Of a stretch of 64,000 nt of DNA, positions 25,784-36,304 are shown one piece after another. The notes under the pieces were generated by a model. The model made no database searches. It was not told the origin of the DNA and saw only the letters and a list, made by a program, of their open reading frames with translations. Within the stretch, counting starts at the first letter, position 1. Each line of letters starts with the position of its first letter. The translations under genes and the position numbers were made by a program. The DNA comes from Duganella margarita (GTDB lineage Bacteria; Pseudomonadota; Gammaproteobacteria; Burkholderiales; Burkholderiaceae_D), in assembly GCF_009857535.1 (NCBI RefSeq), contig NZ_WWCS01000014.1, positions 86,644-150,643 of the forward strand. The letters run 5' to 3'.

Positions 25784-28700
25784 ATGACCGAAGCCCTGCA
25801 AGCCGCCGACTTGTACCACTTCCACCCCGCCGTCTCTGCGTGGTTCGGTGCGGCTTTTTCCGGCGCCACCGAGGCGCAGCGGCAGGCCTGGCCGCACATC
25901 CAGGCCGGCCGCACCACGCTGATCGCCGCGCCCACCGGTTCCGGCAAGACGCTGACCGCCTTCCTGGCCGCCATCGATGCGCTGGTGCGCGAGAGCCGCA
26001 CCGCGCCGCTGCCGGATGAGACGCGGGTGCTGTACGTGTCGCCGCTAAAGGCGCTGTCGAACGATATCCGCGTCAACCTGCTGGCGCCACTGGAAGGCAT
26101 CGGCCGCGAACTGGAGGCGATGGAGCTGCCGCCGCACGGCATCCGCACCGCCGTGCGCACCGGCGACACTACCCAGGCCGAACGCAACGCCATGCGCCGG
26201 CGCGCGCCGCACATCCTGGTGTCGACGCCGGAATCGCTGTATGTGCTGCTCGGCTCCGACAGCGGCCGCGCCATGCTGGCCGGCGTGCGCACCGTGATCG
26301 TCGACGAGATCCACGCGGTGGCCGGCAGCAAGCGTGGCAGCCACCTGTCACTGAGCCTGGAGCGACTCGACGCGCTGTGCGCGCGGCCGCCGGTGCGGGT
26401 CGGCCTGTCCGCCACGCAGAAGCCGATATCGGCGGTGGCTCACTTCCTGGCCGGCGCCGGGCGTCCATGCGCAGTGGTGGACGTGGGCCATGTGCGCGCG
26501 CGTGACCTCAACCTGGAACTGCCGCCGGTGCCGCTGGAGGCGGTGATGGCCAACGACGTCTGGGAACGGGTCTACGACCGGCTGGCCGAGCTCACGGTCA
26601 TGCATCGCACCACGCTGGTCTTCGTCAACACGCGGCGCATGGCCGAGCGCATGGCGCGTCACCTGGCCGACCGTCTCGGCGCCGAACACGTGGCGGCGCA
26701 CCATGGCAGCCTGGCCAAGGAATACCGGCTGGATGCGGAGCAGCGCCTCAAGCGCGGCGAGTTGCAGGTGCTGATCGCCACCGCCTCGCTGGAGCTGGGC
26801 ATCGACATTGGCGATGTGGACCTGGTGTGCCAGATTGGTTCGCCGCGCAGCATCGCCTCGTTCCTGCAACGCGTGGGCCGTTCCGGCCACCACGTCGGCG
26901 GACTGCCCAAGGGCCGGCTGTTCCCGACCTCGCGCGACGACCTGATTGAATGCACGGCGCTGCTGGACTGCGTGCGCCGCAATGAGCTGGACGCGCTGCG
27001 TATTCCGCCGGCGCCGTTGGACGTGATGGCCCAGCAGATCGTGGCGGAAGTGGCCTGTCGCGAATGGCGCGAGGATGAGCTGTTCGCGCTGCTGCGGCAA
27101 GCGTCGCCGTATGCGCAGCTGGAACGGCAGCGTTATGACGATGTGCTGCACATGCTCACCGACGGCTACACCAGCCGCCAGGGCGTGCGCGGCTCCTACC
27201 TGCACCGCGACACGGTGAGCGGCACGTTGCGCGGACGGCGCGGCGGCAAGATGACGGCGGTGATGTCCGGCGGGACCATCCCGGACAATGCCGACTACAC
27301 GGTGCTGCTGGAGCCACAGGGCCAGAATATCGGCACGGTGCATGAGGACTTTGCGGTCGAGAGCCTGGCCGGCGATGTTTTCCAGCTTGGGAATACGTCG
27401 TATCGCATCCAGCGGATTGAGGCCGGCAAAGTGCGGGTGGAGGATGCCCATGGCGCGGCGCCGAATATTCCGTTCTGGCTGGGCGAGGCGCCGGGCCGTA
27501 CCGACGAGCTGTCGATCGGCGTTGCGCGCCTGCGCGGCGAGATTGACCGGTTGCTGGCCGGCGATGGCGCCGATCGCAGCGGTGGCGAGGCTGCGCTGGA
27601 GCGCGTGGTCGACTGGCTGGCCGAGCACCTCGGCCTGCGCGATGATGCCGCGCGCCAGATCGCCGACTACATGGCGCGTTCGCGTGCCACGCTGGGCGCC
27701 CTGCCCACGCGCGAGACGCTGGTGATGGAGCGCTTCTTCGATGAATCGGGCGGCATGCAGCTGGTAGTGCATGCGCCGTATGGCAGTCGTGTCAACCGCG
27801 CCTGGGGACTGGCGCTGCGCAAGCGCTTCTGCCGCACCTTCAACTTCGAGTTACAGGCGGCGGCCACCGAGGACGCGATTGTGCTGTCGCTGTCCGAGAG
27901 CCATAGCTTTCCGCTGGATGAGGTGTGGCGCTACCTGCGTTCCACTACGGCCGAGCATATTCTGATTCAGGCATTGCTGGATGCGCCGCTGTTCAATGTG
28001 CGGTGGCGCTGGAACGCGACCACCTCGCTGGCCTTGCCGCGCTTTGCCGGCGGCCGCAAGGTGGCGCCGCAGCTGATGCGCATGAAAAGCGACGATTTGC
28101 TGGCGGCAGTGTTCCCCGATCAGGCGGCGTGCCTGGAGAATATCGTCGGCGAGCGCGAGCTGCCAAGTCATCCGCTGGTGGATCAGACGCTGGACGATTG
28201 TCTGCATGAGGCGATGGACAGCGAAGGATGGCTGGCGCTGTTGCGGCGCATGGAGGCTGGCGAAGTGCGCCTGCTGTCACGCGATCTGCCGGCGCCGTCG
28301 CCGCTGGCGATGGAGATTCTGAATGCGCGGCCGTATGCGTTTCTGGACGATGCGCCGCTGGAGGAACGGCGCGCGCAGGCGGTGATCAACCGGCGCTGGA
28401 CCGATCCGGCGTCCACCGATGATCTGGGCGCGCTGGACGCCGGGGCGATTGCGGCGGTGGCGGAGGAAGCCTGGCCATCCGTGCGCAATAGCGATGAAAT
28501 GCATGAAGCGCTGATGTCGCTGGCATGTGTGACGCAGGACGAGGCGGCGCGCGCAGAAGGCTGGCCGGCATGGCTGGACGGCCTCGCCGCCACCGGCCGC
28601 GCCACGCGCCTGCGCGACGACGCCAGCGGCGCCGATCTGTGGGTCGCGCGGGAGCGGCTGCCCTGCCTGAGCGCAGCCTATCCGGCAGCCGACGCCACGC

Positions 28701-30301
28701 CGCTGGTCGCTGGCGAGGCGCAGAGCGCTGGGGATGCGCTTGCCTTGCGCTTCGGGGCGCTGGCTGCGGCAGAGGAATGGACGCGCGACGCGGCGCTGGT
28801 GGAGATTCTGCGCGCGCGGCTGGGCGGCACCGGACCGCAGACGGTGGCCGCGATCGCAGCGCCGCTCGGGCTCACCGCCTCCACCGTCACCATCGCGCTG
28901 ACGCAACTGGAAACCGAAGGCTACGTCATGCGCGGCCGCTTCACACCCGGTACTGCGGTCGAGGAATGGTGCGAACGCCATCTGCTGGCACGCATCCACC
29001 GCTACACCATCAAGCGTCTGCGACGCGAGATCGAGCCGGTGGAGCGCCAGGACTTCATGCGCTTCCTGTTCGAATGGCAGCACCTGACGCCAGACGCGCA
29101 ACTCAAAGGCCCGGACGCCTTGCCGCAAGCGCTGGCGCAACTGGAAGGCTACGAAGCCGCCGCCGGCGCCTGGGAAAGCGATCTGCTGGCCCTGCGCGTG
29201 CAGGACTACTCGTCGCTGTGGCTGGACGATTTGTGCCGCGCCGGCAAAATCGTCTGGACGCGGGTCGGTGCACCTTCCAGCGCCGTCGGTGGTCCGGTAC
29301 GCAGCACGCCGCTGGTGCTGCTGCCGCGCCGCCAACTGGCGCTGTGGCATGCGCTGCCCGCCGTAGCCGGCCAGGTGGAAGTCTCACCCCGCGCCGCCCG
29401 CGTGCTGGAAGCGCTGCGACGCGACGGCGCGATGTTCTTCGACGAGCTGTCGCACGACGCCCGCTTGCTGCCGGTGGAACTGGAGAATACGCTGGGCGAG
29501 CTGGTGGCCACAGGCCTGGTCAACGCCGACAGCTATGCCGGCCTGCGTGCCATGCTGGTGCCGGCCAACAAGCGCGCCAGCAACGACAAGCGTCGCCGCC
29601 GGGGCGCCGGACCGACGATGGAAGAAGCCGGCCGCTGGGCACTGGTTCGCCGTGGCGACAACCTCGTCATCACGGTGCGTGCAATCGAAACGGCTATCCC
29701 CACCGCCAGCAGCGATGAAGACAGCATCCACTCCCCGACAGCCACCGCCGCCAGCGCGCAGATGCCGCTGGCCACGGCCCCGCAGGCAATTGCGCTGCCG
29801 GCCGCTCGGCCCGCGCCACCCGGGCGCAAGCCGCGCACCGATCCGGAAACGCTGGAACACATCGCCATGACGCTGCTGCGCCGCTACGGCGTGATGTTCT
29901 GGCGCCTTCTGGAGCGCGAAGCCGGATGGATGCCCAGCTGGCGCGAGCTGCTGCCCATCTACCATCGCCTGGAAGCGCGCGGAGAAATCCGCGGCGGCCG
30001 TTTCGTGGCCGGCCTCTCGGGTGAACAATTCGCCCTGCCGGAAGCCATTCCCCTGCTGCGCGAAATGCGTCGCCGGCCGCACGACGGCAGCTACGTCTGC
30101 ATTTCCGCCGTCGACCCGCTCAACCTGTGCGGCACCCTGCTGCCCGGCGACAAAGTCCCGGCGCTGGCCGGCAACCGCCTGCTGTTTCGCGACGGCGTGC
30201 CGGTCGCCACCCAGGTCGCCGGCAAATTCCACTACCCGCCAGACGCCATCGACCGCGAACTGCTGCACACCTGGCTGGTCGGCAAACAAGCCAGCATTTA
30301 G
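25784..30301 (+). CDS. lhr: Lhr-type ATP-dependent DNA/RNA helicase
   Basis: 1505 residues, the size of full-length bacterial Lhr. Superfamily 2 motifs are clear: Walker A APTGSGKTLTAF, the DEIH box in VDEIHAVAGSKRGSH, SATQKP, TTLVFVNTRRMAE and QRVGRSGHHVGG. The long C-terminal half covers the Lhr core winged-helix and beta-barrel regions (to about residue 860) and the extra Lhr-CTD with further winged-helix domains. Lhr is a 3'-5' translocase linked to DNA repair. No nuclease or metallophosphatase partner, which often sits beside lhr, is found here. The start is not supported by a clear ribosome-binding site. The AsmA gene follows after 56 bases. Confidence 0.93.
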   Translation: MTEALQAADLYHFHPAVSAWFGAAFSGATEAQRQAWPHIQAGRTTLIAAPTGSGKTLTAFLAAIDALVRESRTAPLPDETRVLYVSPLKALSNDIRVNLLAPLEGIGRELEAMELPPHGIRTAVRTGDTTQAERNAMRRRAPHILVSTPESLYVLLGSDSGRAMLAGVRTVIVDEIHAVAGSKRGSHLSLSLERLDALCARPPVRVGLSATQKPISAVAHFLAGAGRPCAVVDVGHVRARDLNLELPPVPLEAVMANDVWERVYDRLAELTVMHRTTLVFVNTRRMAERMARHLADRLGAEHVAAHHGSLAKEYRLDAEQRLKRGELQVLIATASLELGIDIGDVDLVCQIGSPRSIASFLQRVGRSGHHVGGLPKGRLFPTSRDDLIECTALLDCVRRNELDALRIPPAPLDVMAQQIVAEVACREWREDELFALLRQASPYAQLERQRYDDVLHMLTDGYTSRQGVRGSYLHRDTVSGTLRGRRGGKMTAVMSGGTIPDNADYTVLLEPQGQNIGTVHEDFAVESLAGDVFQLGNTSYRIQRIEAGKVRVEDAHGAAPNIPFWLGEAPGRTDELSIGVARLRGEIDRLLAGDGADRSGGEAALERVVDWLAEHLGLRDDAARQIADYMARSRATLGALPTRETLVMERFFDESGGMQLVVHAPYGSRVNRAWGLALRKRFCRTFNFELQAAATEDAIVLSLSESHSFPLDEVWRYLRSTTAEHILIQALLDAPLFNVRWRWNATTSLALPRFAGGRKVAPQLMRMKSDDLLAAVFPDQAACLENIVGERELPSHPLVDQTLDDCLHEAMDSEGWLALLRRMEAGEVRLLSRDLPAPSPLAMEILNARPYAFLDDAPLEERRAQAVINRRWTDPASTDDLGALDAGAIAAVAEEAWPSVRNSDEMHEALMSLACVTQDEAARAEGWPAWLDGLAATGRATRLRDDASGADLWVARERLPCLSAAYPAADATPLVAGEAQSAGDALALRFGALAAAEEWTRDAALVEILRARLGGTGPQTVAAIAAPLGLTASTVTIALTQLETEGYVMRGRFTPGTAVEEWCERHLLARIHRYTIKRLRREIEPVERQDFMRFLFEWQHLTPDAQLKGPDALPQALAQLEGYEAAAGAWESDLLALRVQDYSSLWLDDLCRAGKIVWTRVGAPSSAVGGPVRSTPLVLLPRRQLALWHALPAVAGQVEVSPRAARVLEALRRDGAMFFDELSHDARLLPVELENTLGELVATGLVNADSYAGLRAMLVPANKRASNDKRRRRGAGPTMEEAGRWALVRRGDNLVITVRAIETAIPTASSDEDSIHSPTATAASAQMPLATAPQAIALPAARPAPPGRKPRTDPETLEHIAMTLLRRYGVMFWRLLEREAGWMPSWRELLPIYHRLEARGEIRGGRFVAGLSGEQFALPEAIPLLREMRRRPHDGSYVCISAVDPLNLCGTLLPGDKVPALAGNRLLFRDGVPVATQVAGKFHYPPDAIDRELLHTWLVGKQASI

Positions 30302-30357
30302 CCTATTGTGGCGTACCGCACATAAGCGGCGCCGTTGGAGGCGTAGCATCGGTAGTC

Positions 30358-32373
30358 ATGAAAAAATCGCGTCCACTTAAAATATTCGCTGGCCTGCTCA
30401 TCACGCTCCTGCTGGTGCTGGTGGCGATCGTCATCTTCGTGCTGACCTTCGACTGGAACCGCGCGCGGCCCTGGATCAACCACCGCGTATCGGACAGCAT
30501 CGGCCGTGAATTCGCCATCAACGGCGACCTGCGCGTGCACTGGGAACAAGGCGACGCTGCCGAACATGGCTGGCGGCGCTACGTGCCGCGTCCGCGCATC
30601 AGCGCCAATGACGTCTACGTCGCCAATCCCGACTGGACCAGCACTGGTCCCAAATTGGCCAGCGCCGGCAGCATCGTGGTGGCCATCCATCCGCTGCCGC
30701 TGTTGCACAAGGAAGTCGTCATCACCGACCTGGCAGTCGACAAGATCACGCTGGCTGCGCAGCGTCGCGCCGACGGCAGCAATACCTGGACCTTCAAGGA
30801 TAACGGCCCATCCGAGTGGGACGTCGATATCCAGCGCCTGACGCTGGGCGACGGCGCCCTGCGCTACCTCGACGACGGCATCAAGCTCGATCTGCGCGCC
30901 AAGGCCAGCGGCATCAATGAAGGCGCCAACGCGCAAAAATACGGCATCAAGTTTGACCTCAGCGGCAGCTACCGCAACGCCCCGGTGACCGGCGGCGGCA
31001 AAGTCGGCAAGGTACTCGCGCTGACCGACGAACACACGCAATTCCCCGTGCAGGCCAACGCCAACCTGGGTAAAAACAAAATCGCCGTCGAAGGCATGCT
31101 GACCGACCCGCGCGCGCCGGCTGGCCTTGACCTGAAACTGTCGCTGGGCGGCGCCAGCATGGCCGACCTGTACCCGCTGACCGGCGTGCTGCTGCCGGAA
31201 ACGCCGCCCTACGCCACCACCGGTCGTTTGATCGGTAAAAAATCCGGCGCCATCTGGAACTGGACCTACAAGAACTTCACCGGCACCGTCGGCGGCAGTG
31301 ATCTGGAAGGCACGCTGGCCTACAGCCCGCGCAAACCACGCCCGATGCTGACCGGCGAAATCACCTCGCGCCAACTGCGATTGGAAGACCTGGGCCCGAC
31401 CATCGGCGCGGAGAGCAACCAGAGCAAAGCCAGTCGCGGTAAAGCGAAAAACCAGCCTGACGACAAAGCGCTGCCGGTGGAGCAGTTCAACACCGCCAAA
31501 TGGGATGCATTGGATGCCGACGTCAAATTCAACGGCAAAAAGCTGATACGCACGCACGACATTCCGCTGAACGACATCCAGGCGCACATCAAGATGAACA
31601 ACAAAGTGCTGACGCTCACACCGCTCAACTTCGGCATGGCCGGCGGCGACATCAGCTCCAACATCAAACTGGATGGCCGCCAGAAAGTGATCGACGCCGA
31701 TATCCGCATGGCGGCGCGCCACCTGAAGATCAACCAGCTGTTCCCGAAACTGGAATCGATGAAGGCCAGCGTCGGTGAAGTCAGCGCCGACGCCGCGTTG
31801 GCCGGCAAAGGCAATTCCGTTTCCTCCATGCTGGCCACATCCAGCGGCGAATTGGGCGCCACCGTCAGCGAAGGCTCGGTCAGCAAATTCATCCTGGAGG
31901 CCGCAGGCCTGAACGTCGCCAACCTGGTGTTCGTTAAACTATTCGGCGACCGCCAGGTTCAGTTGAACTGCCTGGCCGGCGACTTCGTGGTGGAACATGG
32001 CAAGGCGGATGCGCGCCGCTTCGTGGTCGATACGCAGGAAGCCGTCATCAACGTCACCGGCAATGTGGACCTGGCCAAAGAGACGCTGGACCTGGACGTG
32101 CGTCCGCAAACCAAGGGCGTACGCATCATCTCGCTGCGCACGCCGCTGTACGCCCGGGGCACCTTTACCAATCCGGACGTGGGTCCGCAAAAAGGTCCGC
32201 TGGCGCTCAAGGCCGGCGCCGCCGTGGCGCTGGCCAGCATCGTCAATCCGCTGGCGGCCGTCATCCCGCTGATCAATCCCGGCAAGGTCGATTCGGTGGA
32301 CTGCGGCGCCCTGCTGGCGCAAGCCAACAAGACCCGCAACGAGGCGAAGACCCAGCCGATCAAGAAGAAGTAA
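30358..32373 (+). CDS. AsmA-family inner-membrane protein
   Basis: 671 residues from the ATG at 30358. One N-terminal transmembrane helix (about 9-30; LLITLLLVLVAIVIFVLTFDW) is followed by a long beta-rich periplasmic region. AsmA-type features include WINHRVSDSIGREFAINGDL near the start and, near the end, GDFVVEHGKADARRFVVDT and LRTPLYARGTFTNPDVGP. Family members are thought to bridge the periplasm and help phospholipid transport to the outer membrane. The ribosome-binding site is poor. The last 14 bases overlap the convergent GH127 gene. Confidence 0.93.
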   Translation: MKKSRPLKIFAGLLITLLLVLVAIVIFVLTFDWNRARPWINHRVSDSIGREFAINGDLRVHWEQGDAAEHGWRRYVPRPRISANDVYVANPDWTSTGPKLASAGSIVVAIHPLPLLHKEVVITDLAVDKITLAAQRRADGSNTWTFKDNGPSEWDVDIQRLTLGDGALRYLDDGIKLDLRAKASGINEGANAQKYGIKFDLSGSYRNAPVTGGGKVGKVLALTDEHTQFPVQANANLGKNKIAVEGMLTDPRAPAGLDLKLSLGGASMADLYPLTGVLLPETPPYATTGRLIGKKSGAIWNWTYKNFTGTVGGSDLEGTLAYSPRKPRPMLTGEITSRQLRLEDLGPTIGAESNQSKASRGKAKNQPDDKALPVEQFNTAKWDALDADVKFNGKKLIRTHDIPLNDIQAHIKMNNKVLTLTPLNFGMAGGDISSNIKLDGRQKVIDADIRMAARHLKINQLFPKLESMKASVGEVSADAALAGKGNSVSSMLATSSGELGATVSEGSVSKFILEAAGLNVANLVFVKLFGDRQVQLNCLAGDFVVEHGKADARRFVVDTQEAVINVTGNVDLAKETLDLDVRPQTKGVRIISLRTPLYARGTFTNPDVGPQKGPLALKAGAAVALASIVNPLAAVIPLINPGKVDSVDCGALLAQANKTRNEAKTQPIKKK

Positions 32374-34750
32374 ACAGCCGCACGCCGAACACCGGCCCCG
32401 CCGTGTGACCTGGTTCGGGGTCGAAGCGCACCACCACGCTGCTCTTGTCGCTGGTGAGGCGCTCCGGCACCGGATACTCCTCATCGACGAATACACCCGG
32501 ATGGCTGCCATCCAGCTTGACGCGGGCGATCCGTTCGCCGTCCACGCTTATGTAGAAATCGCGGTTGCGTTCCTCGCCCCAGTAGCTCGCTTGCAGCACC
32601 AGCGGACCAGTCGTGCACTTCATGCGGAAGCTGAAGTAGCCGCCGGTACGTGCGTCCCTGCCATTGCGGCCGCGGTACGACACCGGATATGAGATATCCG
32701 ATTGCAGGTCATGATCGCGCTCCGGTTGCATCTCGCCGAGGTGCATCACATCCACGGATCGTGCAGCCAAATCCTTGAGGCGCGCCTCCTCCTTGCGGAA
32801 AGCGACTTCCGACGCCGCCCATTCCGACTCCGTGTACGCATTGAAGTACACCGCCGCGCGCCGCTCGTACTGCGAGAAGAACGGCGCAAACTTCATGTCT
32901 CCCGGCCGGCCGCTGGCGACGCTGCGGTACAAAGCCTTGCTCTTGTCCGATGGCGCGAACGAACCGAGAATGTTGGCGCCGACCAGCGCCGGCGCCAGTC
33001 CGTCGAACGGTTTGTCGGCCGCCCCAAGATCGGCCGCCAGCACCATGGGGCCTCGGAGCAGCGCCACCACATGGTCGTTGCCGGCGGTGGATTCCAGGCG
33101 CAGATCCAGCGGCAACGCCAGACGCACCGTGTCGCCCGCGCGCCAGCCGCGGCGGATCAGCACATAGCCCTTGTCTTGCCGCGCCTTGTGCGGCTTGCCG
33201 TTGACCAGCAACGTATGCTGCGTGGCCCATGCCGGAATGCGCAGCGCGACAGTAAATGTGCTCTTTCCCGCCAGCCGGCGCACCTTCAGATCGATATCGC
33301 CTTCATACGGATAACGCGTGGTCAGTTCCAGTTGCGCAGCGCCAGCCTTCCACTCCACCGTCGACGGAATGTAGAGGTTGACGAACAGCGTGTCGCCATT
33401 CTCCCAGTAGATCGAATCACCATGCTTGGCGTGGCTCTCCATGCCGGACAATACGCAGCACCAGAAGTCGTTCTCCTCGCTGGAGTATTCGCGCGCCACG
33501 CCGGACGTCAGCGGCGTCATATACGTGAACATGCCGGTGCGCGGATTCTGGTGCGCCAGGATGTGGTTGAGGTGCGTGCGTTCGTAGTAGTCGAAATAGG
33601 CGGCATCCGGCGCCCAGCTGTACAGATGACGCGTCATCTTCAGCATGTTGTAGCTGCAGCAGGCTTCGCAGGTCTGCTCGGTGATGTGGGCGGCAATGGT
33701 GTCCGGCGCCGAGAAGTACTCGCGGTCGCCATTGCCACCGATGACGTAGCTGTGATGCTGCGTCACGCGCTTCCAGAAGAAGTCCACCGCATTGGCGTCG
33801 CTCTGGCGGCCGGTCAGTTCGTGCAGGCGCGCGAGGCCGATCAGTTTCGGGATCTGCGTATTGGAATGCAGGTTGGCCAGTTCGTCGCGGCCTTGCGTCA
33901 GCGGCAGCAGCACCTTGGTGTGATACAGCCGCTGCGCCAGCGCCAGCCAGCGCTTGTCCTGCGTGCGCGCATACAGCTCGGCGAAGCTTTCGTTAATGCC
34001 GCCATGTTCGCAGCCCAGCACCTGCTGCACCTGCTCGTCATTCAGTGCTGCGAATACCCTGTCGATGTAACCGGCCAGGCCCAATGCCACTTGCAGCGCC
34101 TGGTCGTTGCCGGCATAGGTCTGCGCATCGAACAGGCCGGCAAAAACTTTGTGCCAGTTATACAGCGGCACCCAGCAGCCGTTCAGGTCAAAGCCCGCCG
34201 AGCGAATCTCGCCGCGCATAATTTCGGGGAAGATCTCCTTGCCGTCGACGACTGTGCCGTCTTTGCGTTTGCGCATAAAGCCGGCCGCGTAGCCGTCGCC
34301 GTGCGCCTGCTGCACGCGCGCCAGTTCGGCGACGATGTAGTCGACGCGGGGCTTCAGTGCCGGCGTGCCGGTTTGCGCATACATCAGCGACAGTGCGGAC
34401 AGATAGTGACCCAGTCCTTCGCCGGCGATGGTGTCGGACTCCCAGCCGCCGTAGATGGCGCCCTTGACCGGCAAGCTGGCGAACAGGTGATAGTTATGCA
34501 GGAAGCGGTCGGCGCTCAGGCGCAGCAAGTAGGCCTGGTTGGCCTGTACTGCGTCCGCGTACGCGGAAGGCAGCAGACGCACCGACGATAGCGGCAGCGC
34601 CTGGGCGGTGGCCGGCACGCTGGAGGCAGCGGCGGCTGATCCGCTAGCAACGGTGGCCGCGCCGGCGGCGCTCAATCCGGGGACCAGCCCCAGGCCGGCG
34701 GCGCCGCGCAGCACCAGGCGGCGATGATGGAAGGACGACAAGGCGCGCAT
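32360..34750 (-). CDS. GH127-type beta-L-arabinofuranosidase-like protein with Tat leader
   Basis: 796 residues from the ATG at 34750, with AGGA upstream; a longer frame has no start signal. A Tat-like leader (HHRRLVLRGAAGLGL) is followed by the (alpha/alpha)6 barrel of the DUF1680/GH127 family: GGWESDTIAGEGLGHYLSAL, EQTCEACCSYNMLKMTRHL and FWCCVLSGMESHAKHGDSIYW. The paired cysteines fit the metal-thiolate active site described for GH127. The C-terminus adds a beta-sandwich ending in DPEPGHTAGPVFGVRLF. It should remove L-arabinofuranosyl units from plant glycans or glycoproteins. It is convergent with the AsmA gene (14-base overlap) and divergent from the MFS pump. Confidence 0.9.
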   Translation of the reverse strand: MRALSSFHHRRLVLRGAAGLGLVPGLSAAGAATVASGSAAAASSVPATAQALPLSSVRLLPSAYADAVQANQAYLLRLSADRFLHNYHLFASLPVKGAIYGGWESDTIAGEGLGHYLSALSLMYAQTGTPALKPRVDYIVAELARVQQAHGDGYAAGFMRKRKDGTVVDGKEIFPEIMRGEIRSAGFDLNGCWVPLYNWHKVFAGLFDAQTYAGNDQALQVALGLAGYIDRVFAALNDEQVQQVLGCEHGGINESFAELYARTQDKRWLALAQRLYHTKVLLPLTQGRDELANLHSNTQIPKLIGLARLHELTGRQSDANAVDFFWKRVTQHHSYVIGGNGDREYFSAPDTIAAHITEQTCEACCSYNMLKMTRHLYSWAPDAAYFDYYERTHLNHILAHQNPRTGMFTYMTPLTSGVAREYSSEENDFWCCVLSGMESHAKHGDSIYWENGDTLFVNLYIPSTVEWKAGAAQLELTTRYPYEGDIDLKVRRLAGKSTFTVALRIPAWATQHTLLVNGKPHKARQDKGYVLIRRGWRAGDTVRLALPLDLRLESTAGNDHVVALLRGPMVLAADLGAADKPFDGLAPALVGANILGSFAPSDKSKALYRSVASGRPGDMKFAPFFSQYERRAAVYFNAYTESEWAASEVAFRKEEARLKDLAARSVDVMHLGEMQPERDHDLQSDISYPVSYRGRNGRDARTGGYFSFRMKCTTGPLVLQASYWGEERNRDFYISVDGERIARVKLDGSHPGVFVDEEYPVPERLTSDKSSVVVRFDPEPGHTAGPVFGVRLFTSS

Positions 34751-34881
34751 GGAAATCCTGAATAGATTAGTATGCCGATAATGTACCGCGTCCCTTCTCA
34801 CCCGTCTTGCGTGACAGGAGCATGAAAAATGACGAATTCCGCACAATGCCGATTGGCCACGACCAGCGGGCAAGGAGCGCC

Positions 34882-36303
34882 ATGAGCGCCGTGCCGCATC
34901 AGGGCTGCGACCGCGCCATTGCCGCCGCTGCCCCAACCGCCGCATCGGACGGCGCCGACCACCCGCGCATCGTGCTGGCGACTACCATCCTGGCTTCCAG
35001 CCTGGCGTTCATCGACGGCTCGGTGGTCAATGTCGGCCTGCCGGCGATCGGCCGCAGCCTGAACGCCGACGGCGGTGTGCTGTCATGGATTATCAACGGC
35101 TACCTGCTGCCGCTCAGCGCCCTGTTGCTGCTGGGCGGCGCGGCCGGCGACCGTTTCGGCAGGCGCCGCATCCTGGTGTTGGGCGTCGCCTTGTTCGCGC
35201 TGGCGTCGGCCTGGTGCGCGCTGGCGCCGACGGCGAGCTTGCTGGTGGCCGGACGCATCGTCCAGGGCGCCGGCGCAGCGCTGCTGATGCCCAACAGCCT
35301 GGCGATTCTCGGCACGCACTTTGAAGGCGAGGCGCGTGGGCGGGCAATCGGCATCTGGGCCGCCGTCGGCGCGGCGGCGGGCGCCATCGGCCCTTTGATC
35401 GGCGGCTGGCTGGCCGACGTCACCGGATGGCGCGCAATCTTCTTTATCAACCTGCCGCTGGCCGCAGCGACCATCGTGCTGGCCTTGCGCTACCTGCGCG
35501 CCGATGCGCCAACGGGTGAAACGCCCGCCGCGACCCTGGACATCGCCGGCGCGGCCACGGCCAGCATCGGCCTGGCGGCGCTCACCTGGGGTCTGACGGT
35601 GGCGACCAGCGGCGCCGGGCTGCACTGGCAACCCGGCCTGGGCATCGTCATCGGCGCGGTGCTGATGCTGCTGTTCCTGCGCGTCGAGCAGCGCGCCGGC
35701 GACAGCGCCATGCTGCCGCTATCGCTGTTCCGTTCGCACAGCTTCAGCGGCCTCAATCTGATGACGTTCCTGTTGTACGGCGCGCTCGGTGCGCTGCTGC
35801 TGGTGCTGCCGTTCGTCCTGATCGAATACGACCACTATTCGGCCAGCGAAGCCGGCGCCGCGCTGTTGCCGCTGCCGGTGGTGATTGCACTCGCTTCCTC
35901 CACCATGGGCAGGCTGGCAGGCAAGCTCGGAGCGCGCCTGCCGCTGACGGCAGGCCCGATCATCGTCGCCGCCGGCTTCATGCTGGCCATGCGCATCGGT
36001 GGCGGCAGCTATTGGACCACCACACTGCCGGCGATGCTGGTGATCGCCATCGGTATGGCGGTCGCCGTGGCGCCGCTGACCACCGCCGTGCTGTCTTCGG
36101 TGGACGCCGCACACAGCGGCGTCGCTTCCGGCTTCAACAGCGCCGTGGCGCGTGCCGGCGGCTTGTTCACCACCGCGCTGCTGGCGGCGGTGCTCGGCGC
36201 GCAAGGCGCCGCCCTGCTCGACGCCTTCCACGTAGCGGCATTGGCCTGCGCCGTCACCGCACTGGCCAGCGCAGGCTGCGCCTGGCGCTGGATCAGCGCA
36301 TAA
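34882..36303 (+). CDS. MFS drug-efflux pump, DHA2 (EmrB/QacA) type
   Basis: 473 residues from the ATG at 34882, which is preceded by AAGGAG with a short four-base spacer; ATGs at 34822 and earlier lack such a site. About 14 hydrophobic helices are visible. Family motifs include FIDGSVVNVGLPAIG in helix 1, GAAGDRFGRRRILVLG between helices 2 and 3 and RIVQGAGAALLMPNSLAI in helix 4. Proton-driven export of drugs or metabolites is expected. No membrane-fusion partner is adjacent. It ends one base before the convergent zinc-finger gene. Confidence 0.9.
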   Translation: MSAVPHQGCDRAIAAAAPTAASDGADHPRIVLATTILASSLAFIDGSVVNVGLPAIGRSLNADGGVLSWIINGYLLPLSALLLLGGAAGDRFGRRRILVLGVALFALASAWCALAPTASLLVAGRIVQGAGAALLMPNSLAILGTHFEGEARGRAIGIWAAVGAAAGAIGPLIGGWLADVTGWRAIFFINLPLAAATIVLALRYLRADAPTGETPAATLDIAGAATASIGLAALTWGLTVATSGAGLHWQPGLGIVIGAVLMLLFLRVEQRAGDSAMLPLSLFRSHSFSGLNLMTFLLYGALGALLLVLPFVLIEYDHYSASEAGAALLPLPVVIALASSTMGRLAGKLGARLPLTAGPIIVAAGFMLAMRIGGGSYWTTTLPAMLVIAIGMAVAVAPLTTAVLSSVDAAHSGVASGFNSAVARAGGLFTTALLAAVLGAQGAALLDAFHVAALACAVTALASAGCAWRWISA

Positions 36304-36304
36304 C

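Noticed and set aside
25784..30301. Helicase as part of a defence island
   Set aside because: The protein is a full-length Lhr with its C-terminal domain, beside an AsmA gene; no nuclease, methylase or other defence gene is adjacent.
32702..34591. 629-residue open frame on the plus strand
   Set aside because: Antisense to the GH127 gene, which has family motifs and a Tat leader; the mirror frame has none.
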